In this document: one piece after another, positions 8,167 through 16,270 of the stretch
Layout: each line of letters starts with the position of its first letter
Numbering within the stretch: the first letter of the stretch is position 1
DNA from: Sphingomonas sp. R647
GTDB lineage: Bacteria; Pseudomonadota; Alphaproteobacteria; Sphingomonadales; Sphingomonadaceae
Reading direction: 5' to 3'
Assembly: GCF_020177055.1 (NCBI RefSeq)
Contig: NZ_JAIQXT010000008.1
Location: forward strand, 1-64,000
DNA length: 64,000 nt
Translations under genes and position numbers: made by a program
Notes under the pieces: model-generated
Database searches by the model: none
What the model saw: only the letters and a program-made list of their open reading frames with translations
What the model was told of the DNA's origin: nothing

Positions 8167-8790
8167 ATGATGGAATCGGACGATCAGCGGCGCGCATTGG
8201 CGCAGGCGGCGGAGGCGCGGGGGGAGTCGCTGGCGGCGCTGTCGCGGCTGATCGGGCGCAACGCGGCGTATTTGCAGCAGTTCGTGACGCGGGGCAGCCC
8301 ACGGGTGCTGGCGGAAGGCGATCGGCGGCGGCTGGCGCGCTATCTCGGGCTGGCGGACGCGGCGCTGGGCGGGCCGGCGGTCGAGGGGCTGGTGGCGGTG
8401 GCGCGGGTCGATGCAGGGGCGGCGGCCGGGCGCGGGCGGGTGGTGGAGAGCGAGCGGGCGAGCCCGTTGCTGCTCGACCCGGCATTGCTGCGGCGGCTGG
8501 GCGTGCGCGCTGCCATGGCATCGACGATTCGGGTTGAGGGGGCGTCGATGGAGCCGACGCTGTGCGACGGCGACGAGATATTGGTCGATGGCGCGCGGCG
8601 GGTGCCCGGGCCGCGCGCGGCGATTCATGTCTTCCGCCGCGACGGCATGCTCGCGGTCAAACGGCTGAGGCTAATGGGCAGCGAGGTCGAGCTGGTCAGC
8701 GACAACCCGGATTACGGGCGTGAGATCGTCTCCGCGCGGGGGATCGACGTGGTCGGGCGGGTGGTGTGGATGCACCGCGCGCTGGTGTGA
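8167..8790 (+). CDS. S24 family LexA/CI-like regulator or peptidase
   Basis: A 207-residue protein whose C-terminal half is an S24 autoprotease domain. The catalytic Ser is in EGASMEPT at about residue 127 and the Lys in LAVKRL at about 165; the 38-residue spacing matches LexA. An Ala-Gly pair in RVDAGAA before the domain is a candidate self-cleavage site. The first 65 residues are helical and resemble a degenerate helix-turn-helix, so DNA binding is plausible but unproven. It may be a DNA-damage-responsive repressor, cleaved when RecA is activated. It is probably made from a leaderless transcript and faces a two-gene minus-strand unit across an SOS-box-like site. Confidence 0.85.
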   Translation: MMESDDQRRALAQAAEARGESLAALSRLIGRNAAYLQQFVTRGSPRVLAEGDRRRLARYLGLADAALGGPAVEGLVAVARVDAGAAAGRGRVVESERASPLLLDPALLRRLGVRAAMASTIRVEGASMEPTLCDGDEILVDGARRVPGPRAAIHVFRRDGMLAVKRLRLMGSEVELVSDNPDYGREIVSARGIDVVGRVVWMHRALV

Positions 8791-8803
8791 GCGCCGGGCG
8801 GCC

Positions 8804-9589
8804 TCAGCCGGTCTTCCAGCGGAAGCGATAGGTCAGGCGGCTCTTGATCGCTTTGCCCTCCTTGTCCTTTGCGGCGGAGAATTTGCCGCGCGTCTGGAAC
8901 AGGATGCAGGTCTGCGCATCCAGGGTCGCGACGCCGCTGGCCTGTTCAACAACGCAGTCCTTGAGCGCGCCCTTCTCGTCAATCAGGAGCGAGACGCCGG
9001 TCGTGCCGTCGCGACCTTCGAAGATCGCCTGGTCCGGATAGTCGGCCGACGACACCAGCCGTGCGGGCGCGCGCAGCGGCGTGGCCATTGTGCCGATTCG
9101 CTGAACCCCTGCCTCATCTGCATTCCAATGCGCGCGCAGATTCTCGTTGCAGGTGTCCAGCGCCCGAATTGCGGCGGCAAAGCCCGTTGTCGACAGGACG
9201 AAATCGAGCCTGCGTCCCTTGATCGCGAGGGTCGGCAGCGCGGCCAGACGGTCGAAGTCCGCACGGGGGATGTTGATCCAGAACATCTCACGGTCCGTTT
9301 TGGTGGGCCTGAACCCCAGAGCCGTGGTTTTTACGTCGCCCAGCGCTACCGGAAAATGGGCGGCGTCCTGATAGGGGCCTTTGCGCGTGATGATCACGCG
9401 GATCACGTCGCCGTTCAGCGACGGCTTGAACCCGAAGGTGGTCGGTGCGGATGCGTCGCCATAATTCTGCATGGCGAGGCAATTCGTGTCGCCCCAATCG
9501 ACCCGCCATTTTCCCAGCGGCGCGAGCGGCGGCTTGGTCTCGAGTGGCGACCCCGCCATCGCGGCTAACATGACGAAAGCGTTCAGCAT
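8804..9589 (-). CDS. Secreted protein with TonB C-terminal-like domain
   Basis: A 261-residue protein from ATG 9589, with a short signal-like start (MLNAFVMLAAMAG). The last 85 residues (YPDQAIFEGRDGTTGVSLLID, then a final YRFRW) have the TonB C-terminal fold pattern in which a conserved Tyr-Pro begins the domain and strands end the protein. The middle contains a unique beta-rich region. TonB-type domains contact outer-membrane receptors, but here there is no N-terminal transmembrane helix with a Pro-rich linker, so it is probably a periplasmic relative rather than an energy transducer. The longer upstream frame overlaps the next gene and is not used. Confidence 0.7.
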   Translation of the reverse strand: MLNAFVMLAAMAGSPLETKPPLAPLGKWRVDWGDTNCLAMQNYGDASAPTTFGFKPSLNGDVIRVIITRKGPYQDAAHFPVALGDVKTTALGFRPTKTDREMFWINIPRADFDRLAALPTLAIKGRRLDFVLSTTGFAAAIRALDTCNENLRAHWNADEAGVQRIGTMATPLRAPARLVSSADYPDQAIFEGRDGTTGVSLLIDEKGALKDCVVEQASGVATLDAQTCILFQTRGKFSAAKDKEGKAIKSRLTYRFRWKTG

Positions 9590-9627
9590 TTCCGGAACGT
9601 CGCACGCGGCGACCGCGCCCGCAAGCC

Positions 9628-9813
9628 TTAGCGGCTGCCGCGAATCCGGTCGATCAGCGCGACGATCACGAGCAGGGCGATGCCAATCGCAAGCCCGGCG
9701 AGGAATCCGATCGAGGGTTGCCCCTGACGCACGCCGACAACCGTGCCGACGACCAGCGAGAGGGCGAGGAGGGCGCCGCCGGCGATCGGCGCGGGCTTGG
9801 AGGAACGGCTCAT
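9628..9813 (-). CDS. Small two-helix membrane protein (61 residues)
   Basis: A 61-residue protein from ATG 9813 (MSRSSKPAP) with two hydrophobic segments, about residues 10-27 and 35-54, and a basic ending (DRIRGSR). It precedes the TonB-like gene on the same strand with a 38-base gap. I do not recognise a family name. Composition supports a real inner-membrane protein, but its function cannot be told. Confidence 0.6.
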   Translation of the reverse strand: MSRSSKPAPIAGGALLALSLVVGTVVGVRQGQPSIGFLAGLAIGIALLVIVALIDRIRGSR

Positions 9814-9990
9814 CCCCGCGCCATGCCACGTCCCGCGCCGGGACGCCACTGTCCCGTCACGGCACGCGCGGCACGGCCCAAAGACCTATGGTTTCCAGCA
9901 ATTTACCCTCGCAAGCCGCAGCCGCGCGGGGATCGGGCGAAGCTGGCACGCGCGGTGCGTGCGTGCGCATGAGCTTTGCAAGGATATCCG

Positions 9991-10203
9991 ATGTCGCCCA
10001 TCCCCTATCTCGCCGACCGCGCCCATGTCTTCGACGCGGCAGACCTGATCCGTGCGTTCGGTGACGATGCGGGACTGGAAGCGGCGGCGCGGGCAGACAA
10101 GTTCCGTGACCTGGGCAACCACATCAATTTCTGCCGCTGGCGCCAGATCGAACGGCTGATCGTGCTGATGAGTGTGAACCGCGCGGTGGGCACCGTCCAC
10201 TAA
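9991..10203 (+). CDS. Hypothetical protein (70 residues)
   Basis: A short soluble protein starting at ATG 9991, where AAGGA lies 7 bases upstream. It is mainly helical, with a conserved-looking core (RDLGNHINFCRWRQIERLIVLM). I recall similar small proteins in sphingomonads but know no function. It stands alone before the carrier gene. Confidence 0.6.
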   Translation: MSPIPYLADRAHVFDAADLIRAFGDDAGLEAAARADKFRDLGNHINFCRWRQIERLIVLMSVNRAVGTVH

Positions 10204-10252
10204 TCCACGCAACCCCCTCGCCCTCGTCGCGTTAAGCGCGCATGGGGGCCTT

Positions 10253-12025
10253 ATGACATTGCCGCAGATCCTGTCCGTCGTCGTGCTGATCGGCATGATG
10301 GGCATGTTTCTATGGGGGAAGCTGCGCTACGACATGGTCGCGGTGCTGGCGCTGCTGGCGGCAGTGGCCGCCGGGATCGTGGCGCCCGAGGACGCGTTTT
10401 CGGGCTTTTCCGATGATATCGTGATCATTGTCGGGTCGGCGCTGGTCCTGTCGGGCGCGGTGCAGCGGTCGGGCGTGATCGAACAGCTGATGCGCCTGCT
10501 GCAGAAGCGGGTGACGCGGGTCAGTTCACAGCTGTTGCTGCTGTCCGCGAGTGTCGGGCTGGGCTCTGCGCTGGTCAAGAATATCGGCGCGCTGGCGATG
10601 ATGATGCCGGCTGCATTCCAGATGGCGAAGAAATCGAAAAGCTCGCCCAGCGTGTTCCTGATGCCGATGGCGTTCGCCTCGCTGCTCGGCGGTCTGATCA
10701 CGCTGATCGGCACATCGCCCAACATCATCGTCAGCCGGGTGCGGCAGGAGATGACCGGCGAGCCGTTCGGCATGTTCGATTACGCCCCGGTTGGGATCGG
10801 CCTGACGCTGGTGGGCCTGGTGTTCCTGCGCTTTGGCTATCGCCTGCTGCCCGCCGACCGCCGCGCCGCGCCGACGATGGGCGAGGCGCTGGATGTGCAT
10901 GACTATGCGACCGAGGCGAAGATCGTCGAGCAGTCCACGCCCAATGGCGAGCGCGTGGCGGATTTCATCGAGCGGCACGAATATGAAGTCGCGATCACCA
11001 TGTTCCTGCGCGACGGCGTGCGCGCGACGCCACTTTCGGACACGGTGCTGAACGAGGGTGATATCCTGATCCTGGGTGGGTCGCCCGACGGCCTGGAGCG
11101 AGTGATCGCGCGCGACAAGCTCGACTTTGTCGGGACGAGCGAGGCGCCGGAAAGTCCGGAGGGCGAGGAGATCGGGGTGATCGAGGCGGTGGTGTCCGCC
11201 GGGTCGTCGCTGGTCGGCGGCACTGCGGGATCGCTGATGCTGCGCCAGCGCTATGGCATCAACCTGATCGCGGTGTCGCGGCAGGGCGAGCGGATCGTGC
11301 GGCGCATGCCCAATGTCGTGTTCCGCGCGGGCGATGTCGTGGTGCTGCAGGGGCCGCTCGGCATTCTGCCCCAGACGCTGACCGAGCTGGGCGCGCTACC
11401 GCTGGCCGAGCGCGAGTTGCGGCTGGGCAGTGTGCGCAAGGGGCTGTTGCCGATCGCGGTGCTGGCGGTGGCGATGGCAGCGACCGCGACCGGCGCGGTG
11501 CCGGTGACGATCGCGTTCTTCGCCGCGGCGGCGGCAGTGGTGCTGCTCGGCGCGCTGCCGGTGCGCGACGCCTATGACCATATCGAATGGCCGATCCTGA
11601 TCATGCTGGGTGCGCTGATCCCCGTCAGCGATACGCTGCGCAGCACCGGCGTGACCGAGCTGATCGGACAATGGCTGTCGGCGACGGCGGCGGGGTTGCC
11701 GCCATGGGGCGCGGTCGCGTTGATCATGGCGGCGGCGATGGCGGTGACGCCGTTCCTCAACAATGCCGCGACGGTGCTGGTAATGGCACCGATCGCCGCG
11801 ACCTTTGCCGGCGATTTGGGGTTGCGGCCTGAAGCGTTCCTGATGGCGACGGCGGTAGGCGCGGGGTGCGATTTCCTCACGCCGATCGGGCATCAGTGCA
11901 ACACGCTGGTAATGGGGCCGGGCGGGTATCGGTTCAGCGACTATGCGCGGCTGGGCGCGCCATTGTCACTGATCGTGCTGATCGTCGGGCCGCCGCTGAT
12001 CCTGTGGTTCTGGCCGGTTGCGTGA
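10253..12025 (+). CDS. SLC13/citrate-type permease with TrkA-C domains
   Basis: A 590-residue inner-membrane carrier of the SLC13 (DASS) / ArsB-like superfamily. The first six or so helices (residues 1-200) are followed by two cytoplasmic TrkA-C (RCK-C) domains at about 205-380, and a second helical set follows, a layout typical of bacterial SLC13-type permeases. GTSPNIIV near residue 160 and ATVLVMAPI near 500 are carrier signature segments, each probably in a re-entrant loop. It likely moves a dicarboxylate, sulfate or similar anion; the substrate is not visible. ATG 10253 follows a GGGGGCC stretch. Confidence 0.88.
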   Translation: MTLPQILSVVVLIGMMGMFLWGKLRYDMVAVLALLAAVAAGIVAPEDAFSGFSDDIVIIVGSALVLSGAVQRSGVIEQLMRLLQKRVTRVSSQLLLLSASVGLGSALVKNIGALAMMMPAAFQMAKKSKSSPSVFLMPMAFASLLGGLITLIGTSPNIIVSRVRQEMTGEPFGMFDYAPVGIGLTLVGLVFLRFGYRLLPADRRAAPTMGEALDVHDYATEAKIVEQSTPNGERVADFIERHEYEVAITMFLRDGVRATPLSDTVLNEGDILILGGSPDGLERVIARDKLDFVGTSEAPESPEGEEIGVIEAVVSAGSSLVGGTAGSLMLRQRYGINLIAVSRQGERIVRRMPNVVFRAGDVVVLQGPLGILPQTLTELGALPLAERELRLGSVRKGLLPIAVLAVAMAATATGAVPVTIAFFAAAAAVVLLGALPVRDAYDHIEWPILIMLGALIPVSDTLRSTGVTELIGQWLSATAAGLPPWGAVALIMAAAMAVTPFLNNAATVLVMAPIAATFAGDLGLRPEAFLMATAVGAGCDFLTPIGHQCNTLVMGPGGYRFSDYARLGAPLSLIVLIVGPPLILWFWPVA

Positions 12026-12073
12026 AGGCTGGGCGGTTCCTAGCTTCTGTCTGAAACCTGTAGAGGAGAGATC

Positions 12074-12445
12074 ATGCGAACCGCCGAAGCCGTTGCCGGA
12101 ATGCTGTGCCCCGTATGCAAGACCGGGCTCCATATGAGCGACCGGCAGGGGATCGAGATCGATTACTGCCCGCAATGCCGGGGCATTTGGCTGGATCGTG
12201 GCGAACTCGACAAGATCATTGAGCGCAGCGGCATGGGCGAGGCTCCGACGGCACCGCAGGCGCCACAACCCCCGATGCCGCCCCAGCCGCCGATGCCCCC
12301 ACAGGGCAGCCCGTGGCCACAGCAGGGCGGCGGCTATCCGCAGCAGCAGCCGGGCTATGGCGGCGGATATGGCCATCAGGGCCACGACCCGCGCTATTAC
12401 AAGCAAAAGCGCAAGAAGAGCTTTCTGGAAGAGCTGTTCGACTGA
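12074..12445 (+). CDS. Zinc-ribbon (TFIIB-type) protein
   Basis: A 123-residue protein with an N-terminal zinc ribbon: CPVC near residue 12 and CPQC near 35 give four zinc-binding cysteines, followed by GIWLDRGELDKI, the classical zf-TFIIB continuation. The C-terminal half is low-complexity, with Pro, Gln, Gly and Tyr, and ends in a basic patch (KQKRKKSFLEELFD). AGGAGAG precedes the ATG. The function is unknown for this widespread family. Confidence 0.88.
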   Translation: MRTAEAVAGMLCPVCKTGLHMSDRQGIEIDYCPQCRGIWLDRGELDKIIERSGMGEAPTAPQAPQPPMPPQPPMPPQGSPWPQQGGGYPQQQPGYGGGYGHQGHDPRYYKQKRKKSFLEELFD

Positions 12446-12469
12446 CGCAAAATATCATAGCAATGCGGT

Positions 12470-13090
12470 ATGCGATATATCGCTGCCGCATTGCTCGCCT
12501 GTCTTATGCCCGCCTTGAGCGGGTGCAACGCGGTCATATCCGACCGACCGTTTTTCGCGCCTGATCCGTCAGCGCCCACCTTGCGCAACGGAGTGTGGCG
12601 ATCGGTCAAGGCCGATTGCCGGTTTGATGAACGCAAGCCGGTGGAGCGGTGGCCAGATTGTGCCGACTGGGCAGTGATACGGGATGGCGAGGCGCTGAGC
12701 TACGTCGCTACGACGGCTGAACAGCGCGCACCCAAGCGTTGGGAAACCGGGCGATATGTCGTTGCGCCGGGCGATCCCCTGATCTTGCAGCAATCCTGCG
12801 CGTCTGGAGAAGGGGTTAAACCGCTATACTGCTATTCGGGCGCCAGGATTATGGCGCGCGATGCCAGCGGTCGCGTCACGCATGTTGAAGTATGGGATGT
12901 CAGTTGCGGCCCGCTCGCGGAGGGCGGCCGAGTGACGACCGCGCCATGGCCCGGATTGTCGATTAAAGAGGACAACTGCTCCCCCGATTCCGCTGACGCC
13001 ATTCGCGGGGCAGCGAAGCGCACGCTTGAGCTGACTGGCAACGACATGCCGCCCACGCAAATGCGTTGGGTTCGGGAAGATTACCGATAG
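12470..13090 (+). CDS. Hypothetical lipoprotein (206 residues)
   Basis: A 206-residue protein starting with a lipoprotein signal: a hydrophobic stretch ending in the lipobox LSGC near residues 16-19, so it is probably lipidated and anchored at a membrane facing the periplasm. The mature part holds several Cys residues that could form disulfides. It follows the zinc-ribbon gene by 24 bases on the same strand, and its ribosome site is weak. I do not recognise the domain. Confidence 0.72.
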   Translation: MRYIAAALLACLMPALSGCNAVISDRPFFAPDPSAPTLRNGVWRSVKADCRFDERKPVERWPDCADWAVIRDGEALSYVATTAEQRAPKRWETGRYVVAPGDPLILQQSCASGEGVKPLYCYSGARIMARDASGRVTHVEVWDVSCGPLAEGGRVTTAPWPGLSIKEDNCSPDSADAIRGAAKRTLELTGNDMPPTQMRWVREDYR

Positions 13091-13095
13091 CGATC

Positions 13096-13127
13096 ATCCC
13101 TCCCCTGAGTACGCTCAGGGGAGGGAT
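13096..13127. terminator. Bidirectional terminator between converging genes
   Basis: A perfect 14-bp stem (13096-13109 with 13114-13127) around a TACG loop lies 6 bases from each of the converging lipoprotein and aldehyde dehydrogenase gene ends. The T-run is short on both sides, but the stem is strong. Confidence 0.75.
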
Positions 13128-13132
13128 TTGGG

Positions 13133-14557
13133 TCACGCCAGCGCGCCGACCAGCGCCTTTACTTCCATGAACTCCGCCAGCCCGTATTTGCCGTGCTCGC
13201 GGCCGTTGCCGCTCTGTTTGTAGCCGCCGAAGGGCAGGTCGGGGTTGGGCTGGCCGCCGTTGATATAGACCATGCCGGCGCGCAGGCGCGGGGCGACGCG
13301 CTTGACCGCTTCGGGGCTGCCGAACACCACCGCCGACAGGCCGTAGTCGGTGTCGTTGGCGATGCGGACGGCGTCCTCCTCGCTGTCATAAGGGATGATC
13401 GTGACGACCGGGCCGAAGATCTCGTCGCGCGCGATCGTCATGTCGTTGCGCACGCCGGAAAACAGCGTCGGCTTGACGAAATAGCCGGTTTCGATGCCGT
13501 CGGGGCGGCCCGGGCCGCCGGTTTCCAGCGTCGCGCCTTCCTCCATCCCCTTGCGGATCAGGCCCTGGATCTTCTCCCACTGCGCCTTGTTGACGACCGG
13601 GCCGAGATGACGGCCTTCCTGCGCGGGGTCGCCGCAGCTGGTGGCCTTCATCATCTCGGCAGCGGCGGCGGCGGCTTCCTTCTCCAGCGCGGCGGGGACG
13701 AGCAGGCGGGCGGGCGCGATGCAGCTCTGGCCGGAGTTCATCAGCACGCTGAACAACGTGCCCTTGACCGCCGCGCCGACATCCGCGCCCTCCAGCATCA
13801 GCGAGGGCGACTTGCCGCCCAGTTCCTGATGGACGCGCTTGACCGTGTCGGCGGCGTTCTTGGCGACCGCGATCCCGGCGCGGGTCGATCCGGTGAAGCT
13901 CACCATGTCGACGCCCTTGTGCTGCGACAGTGCGGTACCGACGCCGGGGCCGTCGCCATTGACGAGGTTGAACACGCCCGCAGGCACGCCCGCCGCGTCC
14001 ATCACTTCGGCAAAGATCACCGCGCAGCCGGGTGCTTCCTCGCTGGGCTTGAGGATCATCGTGCAGCCTGCAGCGAGCGCGGGAGCGACCTTGGACACGA
14101 TCTGGTTGAGCGGCCAGTTCCAGGGTGTGATCATCGCGACGACGCCGATCGGTTCGTGGACGACGAGGCTGTTGCCGACCTGCTCCTCGAACGCGAAGTC
14201 CTTGAGTGCGCGCGCAGCGGACATCAGATGGCCGATGCCCGATCCGACCTGCGCGGTCTTGGCGAGGGACAGGGGGGCGCCCATTTCGGCGCTGATCGCC
14301 TCCGCCATGTCGTCCATGCGCTTCTGATATTCGGCGATGACGCGCTCGATCAGGGCGAGGCGATCCTCGACGCTGGTGCGGGAGAAGGTTTCGAACGCGG
14401 TGCGTGCTGCGGCGACGGCTTTGTCGACATCGGCTTGCGAGCCGAGGGTGATTTCAGAGGTGGGAGATTCGGTAGCTGGATCAATGACTTGATGGCGGGT
14501 GCCGCCTTCGCTTTCGATCCATTGGCCGCCGATATAGTGTTTCAAATAGCTGCGCAT
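13133..14557 (-). CDS. Aldehyde dehydrogenase family protein
   Basis: A 474-residue NAD(P)-dependent aldehyde dehydrogenase, the usual family length. The catalytic Cys is at about residue 279 (NSGQSC), the general-base Glu at about 245 (HQELGGKS), and the cofactor region includes TPWNWPLNQ near residue 145 and FTGSTRAG. It oxidises an aldehyde to the acid in the cytosol; the physiological substrate is unknown. ATG 14557 is preceded by CGGAGAG; the long upstream extension is not credible. It is divergent from the quinone oxidoreductase gene with an 88-bp gap, which probably holds both promoters. Confidence 0.95.
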   Translation of the reverse strand: MRSYLKHYIGGQWIESEGGTRHQVIDPATESPTSEITLGSQADVDKAVAAARTAFETFSRTSVEDRLALIERVIAEYQKRMDDMAEAISAEMGAPLSLAKTAQVGSGIGHLMSAARALKDFAFEEQVGNSLVVHEPIGVVAMITPWNWPLNQIVSKVAPALAAGCTMILKPSEEAPGCAVIFAEVMDAAGVPAGVFNLVNGDGPGVGTALSQHKGVDMVSFTGSTRAGIAVAKNAADTVKRVHQELGGKSPSLMLEGADVGAAVKGTLFSVLMNSGQSCIAPARLLVPAALEKEAAAAAAEMMKATSCGDPAQEGRHLGPVVNKAQWEKIQGLIRKGMEEGATLETGGPGRPDGIETGYFVKPTLFSGVRNDMTIARDEIFGPVVTIIPYDSEEDAVRIANDTDYGLSAVVFGSPEAVKRVAPRLRAGMVYINGGQPNPDLPFGGYKQSGNGREHGKYGLAEFMEVKALVGALA

Positions 14558-14645
14558 TCCGCTCTCCGAAAATTTGAGGTTCGGGTATGGAGCTTTATGT
14601 GGCGAGCGGGGGCACGGGTTGCAACCTGAAACTGGAGATGAGGTT

Positions 14646-15620
14646 ATGGCGCGGCAGGCAGTGATCCGGGCGAACGGCGGGCCCGAGGTGATCGAGTGGG
14701 TCGAGGTCGATCTGCCATCGCCCGGCCCGGGCGAGGTGCGCGTGCGGCACGAAGCGGTGGGGCTGAACTTCATCGACACCTATCATCGCTCGGGCCTGTA
14801 CCCGGTGCCGCTGCCGAGTGGCCTTGGCAGCGAGGCGGCCGGGGTGGTCGAGGCGGTGGGGGAGGGGGTGACGGCGTTCGCAGCGGGCGACCGGGTGACG
14901 ACCTATGGCCCGACGCTTGGTGCCTATGCCAGCGCGCGCAATGTCGCGGCGGACGCGTTGCTGGCGATCCCCGATGGCATCGGGTTCGACGTCGCGGCGG
15001 CGGTGACGCTGAAGGGCTGTACTGCGGAGTATCTGATCGAACGGTGCGCGCGGGTGCAGCCGGGGATGACGGTGCTGGTCCACGCCGCAGCGGGTGCGAC
15101 CGGGCAGCTGATCGTCCAGTGGCTGAAGCATATCGGCGCAACCGTGATCGGTACGGTTGGATCGTCGGACAAAGCCGAGCGCGCACGGGCGATCGGGGCG
15201 GATCATGTGATCGAGTATAAGCACGAAGACATCGCCGCGCGGGTGCGGGAGATCACCGGGGGCGAAGGCGTGCCGGTGGTGCTGGACGGGGTCGGTGGGT
15301 CGACCTGGGGGGCGTCGCTCAAGTCCACTGCGCGGCGGGGGATGATCGTCAGCTTCGGCAACGCGGGCGGGCCGGTGACGGGCGTCAATCTGGGGACGCT
15401 GAGCCAACATGGCTCGCTGTTCGTGACGCGACCGACGCTCTACCATTATTATGTGACGCCCGAAGAGCGCGCGGCGGGTGTGGCGCGAGTGTTCGATCTC
15501 GTCGCGCGCGGCGTGCTGCAGGTCGAGATCGGGCGGCGCTATTCCCTTGAGGAGGCGGCGGAAGCGCATCGCGCCATCGCCGCCGGGGAGACGATGGGCG
15601 CGACGCTGTTGATCCCGTGA
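14646..15620 (+). CDS. Quinone oxidoreductase family protein (zinc-free MDR)
   Basis: A 324-residue medium-chain reductase/dehydrogenase related to NADPH:quinone reductase. The N-terminal GroES-like domain includes NFIDTYHRSGLYPV, and the Rossmann fold starts at AAAGATGQL with the NADPH-binding pattern. No zinc ligands are seen. It would reduce quinones or activated alkenes with NADPH. ATG 14646 follows GGAGATGAGG. It is likely regulated with the divergent aldehyde dehydrogenase because they share an 88-bp gap. Confidence 0.9.
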   Translation: MARQAVIRANGGPEVIEWVEVDLPSPGPGEVRVRHEAVGLNFIDTYHRSGLYPVPLPSGLGSEAAGVVEAVGEGVTAFAAGDRVTTYGPTLGAYASARNVAADALLAIPDGIGFDVAAAVTLKGCTAEYLIERCARVQPGMTVLVHAAAGATGQLIVQWLKHIGATVIGTVGSSDKAERARAIGADHVIEYKHEDIAARVREITGGEGVPVVLDGVGGSTWGASLKSTARRGMIVSFGNAGGPVTGVNLGTLSQHGSLFVTRPTLYHYYVTPEERAAGVARVFDLVARGVLQVEIGRRYSLEEAAEAHRAIAAGETMGATLLIP

Positions 15621-15623
15621 GTG

Positions 15624-16235
15624 TCAGTCCTGGCCGGGGTAGGGCTTGGCCTTGAGCAGCCCGGCGAGGTGCGCGGCGTTGCCGGCGACCATCGCGGCGG
15701 TTTCGGTGACCTTGTTCGGCGTCTTGTCGAGGTCCTGAAAGTCGGTCGAACCCATCGCTTCGCCGACCCAGTAGCAGGCGGCGACCGCGGGGATGGTGTA
15801 GCCGACATCGTTCAGCGCCTGAAACAGCTGGGCCGAGCTGAAATGCGCGCCGTCTTCGTTGCCGACGATCGCGGCGATAGCGACCTTCGAATAGGAGGGC
15901 ATCCGGCTCTGATCGTCGGTTTCGGAGATGAAGGCGTCCATCCGCTCGAGCACGCGCTTGGCGATGCTCGAGATCTGGCCCATCCAGATCGGCCCACCGA
16001 AGATGAGGATGTCGGCGGCGAGGATCTTCTTGCGCAGCGCGGGCCAGTCATCGCCTTCGCCCTCGTCGGACGACACGCCAGGCTTGATGTTCAGCGCGGC
16101 GATGCGGACGGTTTCGGTGATGGTGACGTCGTGCTCGGCGAAGCTATCGGCGAGGACCGCGATCATCGCATCGGTGGAGGAGCGCTCGGACTCGTCGGCC
16201 TTGAGCGTGCAGTTGAGGGCTAGGGCGTTCAGCAT
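15624..16235 (-). CDS. Flavodoxin-like NAD(P)H-dependent FMN reductase
   Basis: A 203-residue flavodoxin-like protein. The N-terminus LALNCTLKADESERSST is the FMN-phosphate-binding loop, and the motif GGPIWMGQISSIAKRV follows near residue 75. It would bind FMN and reduce quinones or other electron acceptors with NAD(P)H. Start ATG 16235 lies inside a 12-bp-stem hairpin at 16230-16260, and its GGGG ribosome site is in the stem, so translation might be structurally controlled. It follows the M20 peptidase gene on the same strand, 35 bases away, and converges on the quinone oxidoreductase gene. Confidence 0.85.
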   Translation of the reverse strand: MLNALALNCTLKADESERSSTDAMIAVLADSFAEHDVTITETVRIAALNIKPGVSSDEGEGDDWPALRKKILAADILIFGGPIWMGQISSIAKRVLERMDAFISETDDQSRMPSYSKVAIAAIVGNEDGAHFSSAQLFQALNDVGYTIPAVAACYWVGEAMGSTDFQDLDKTPNKVTETAAMVAGNAAHLAGLLKAKPYPGQD

Positions 16236-16260
16236 CCCCGCACGACGCGCGGGGATGCTG
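16230..16260. repeat. Hairpin overlapping a start codon
   Basis: A 12-bp perfect inverted repeat (16230-16241 and 16249-16260; one arm reads CAGCATCCCCGC) with a 7-base loop. The arm near 16230 contains the start codon and ribosome site of the flavodoxin-like gene on the minus strand. It lies 11 bases after the stop of the M20 gene and could be its terminator, a translational control element, or both. Confidence 0.7.
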
Positions 16261-16270
16261 AAGCGTTCCG

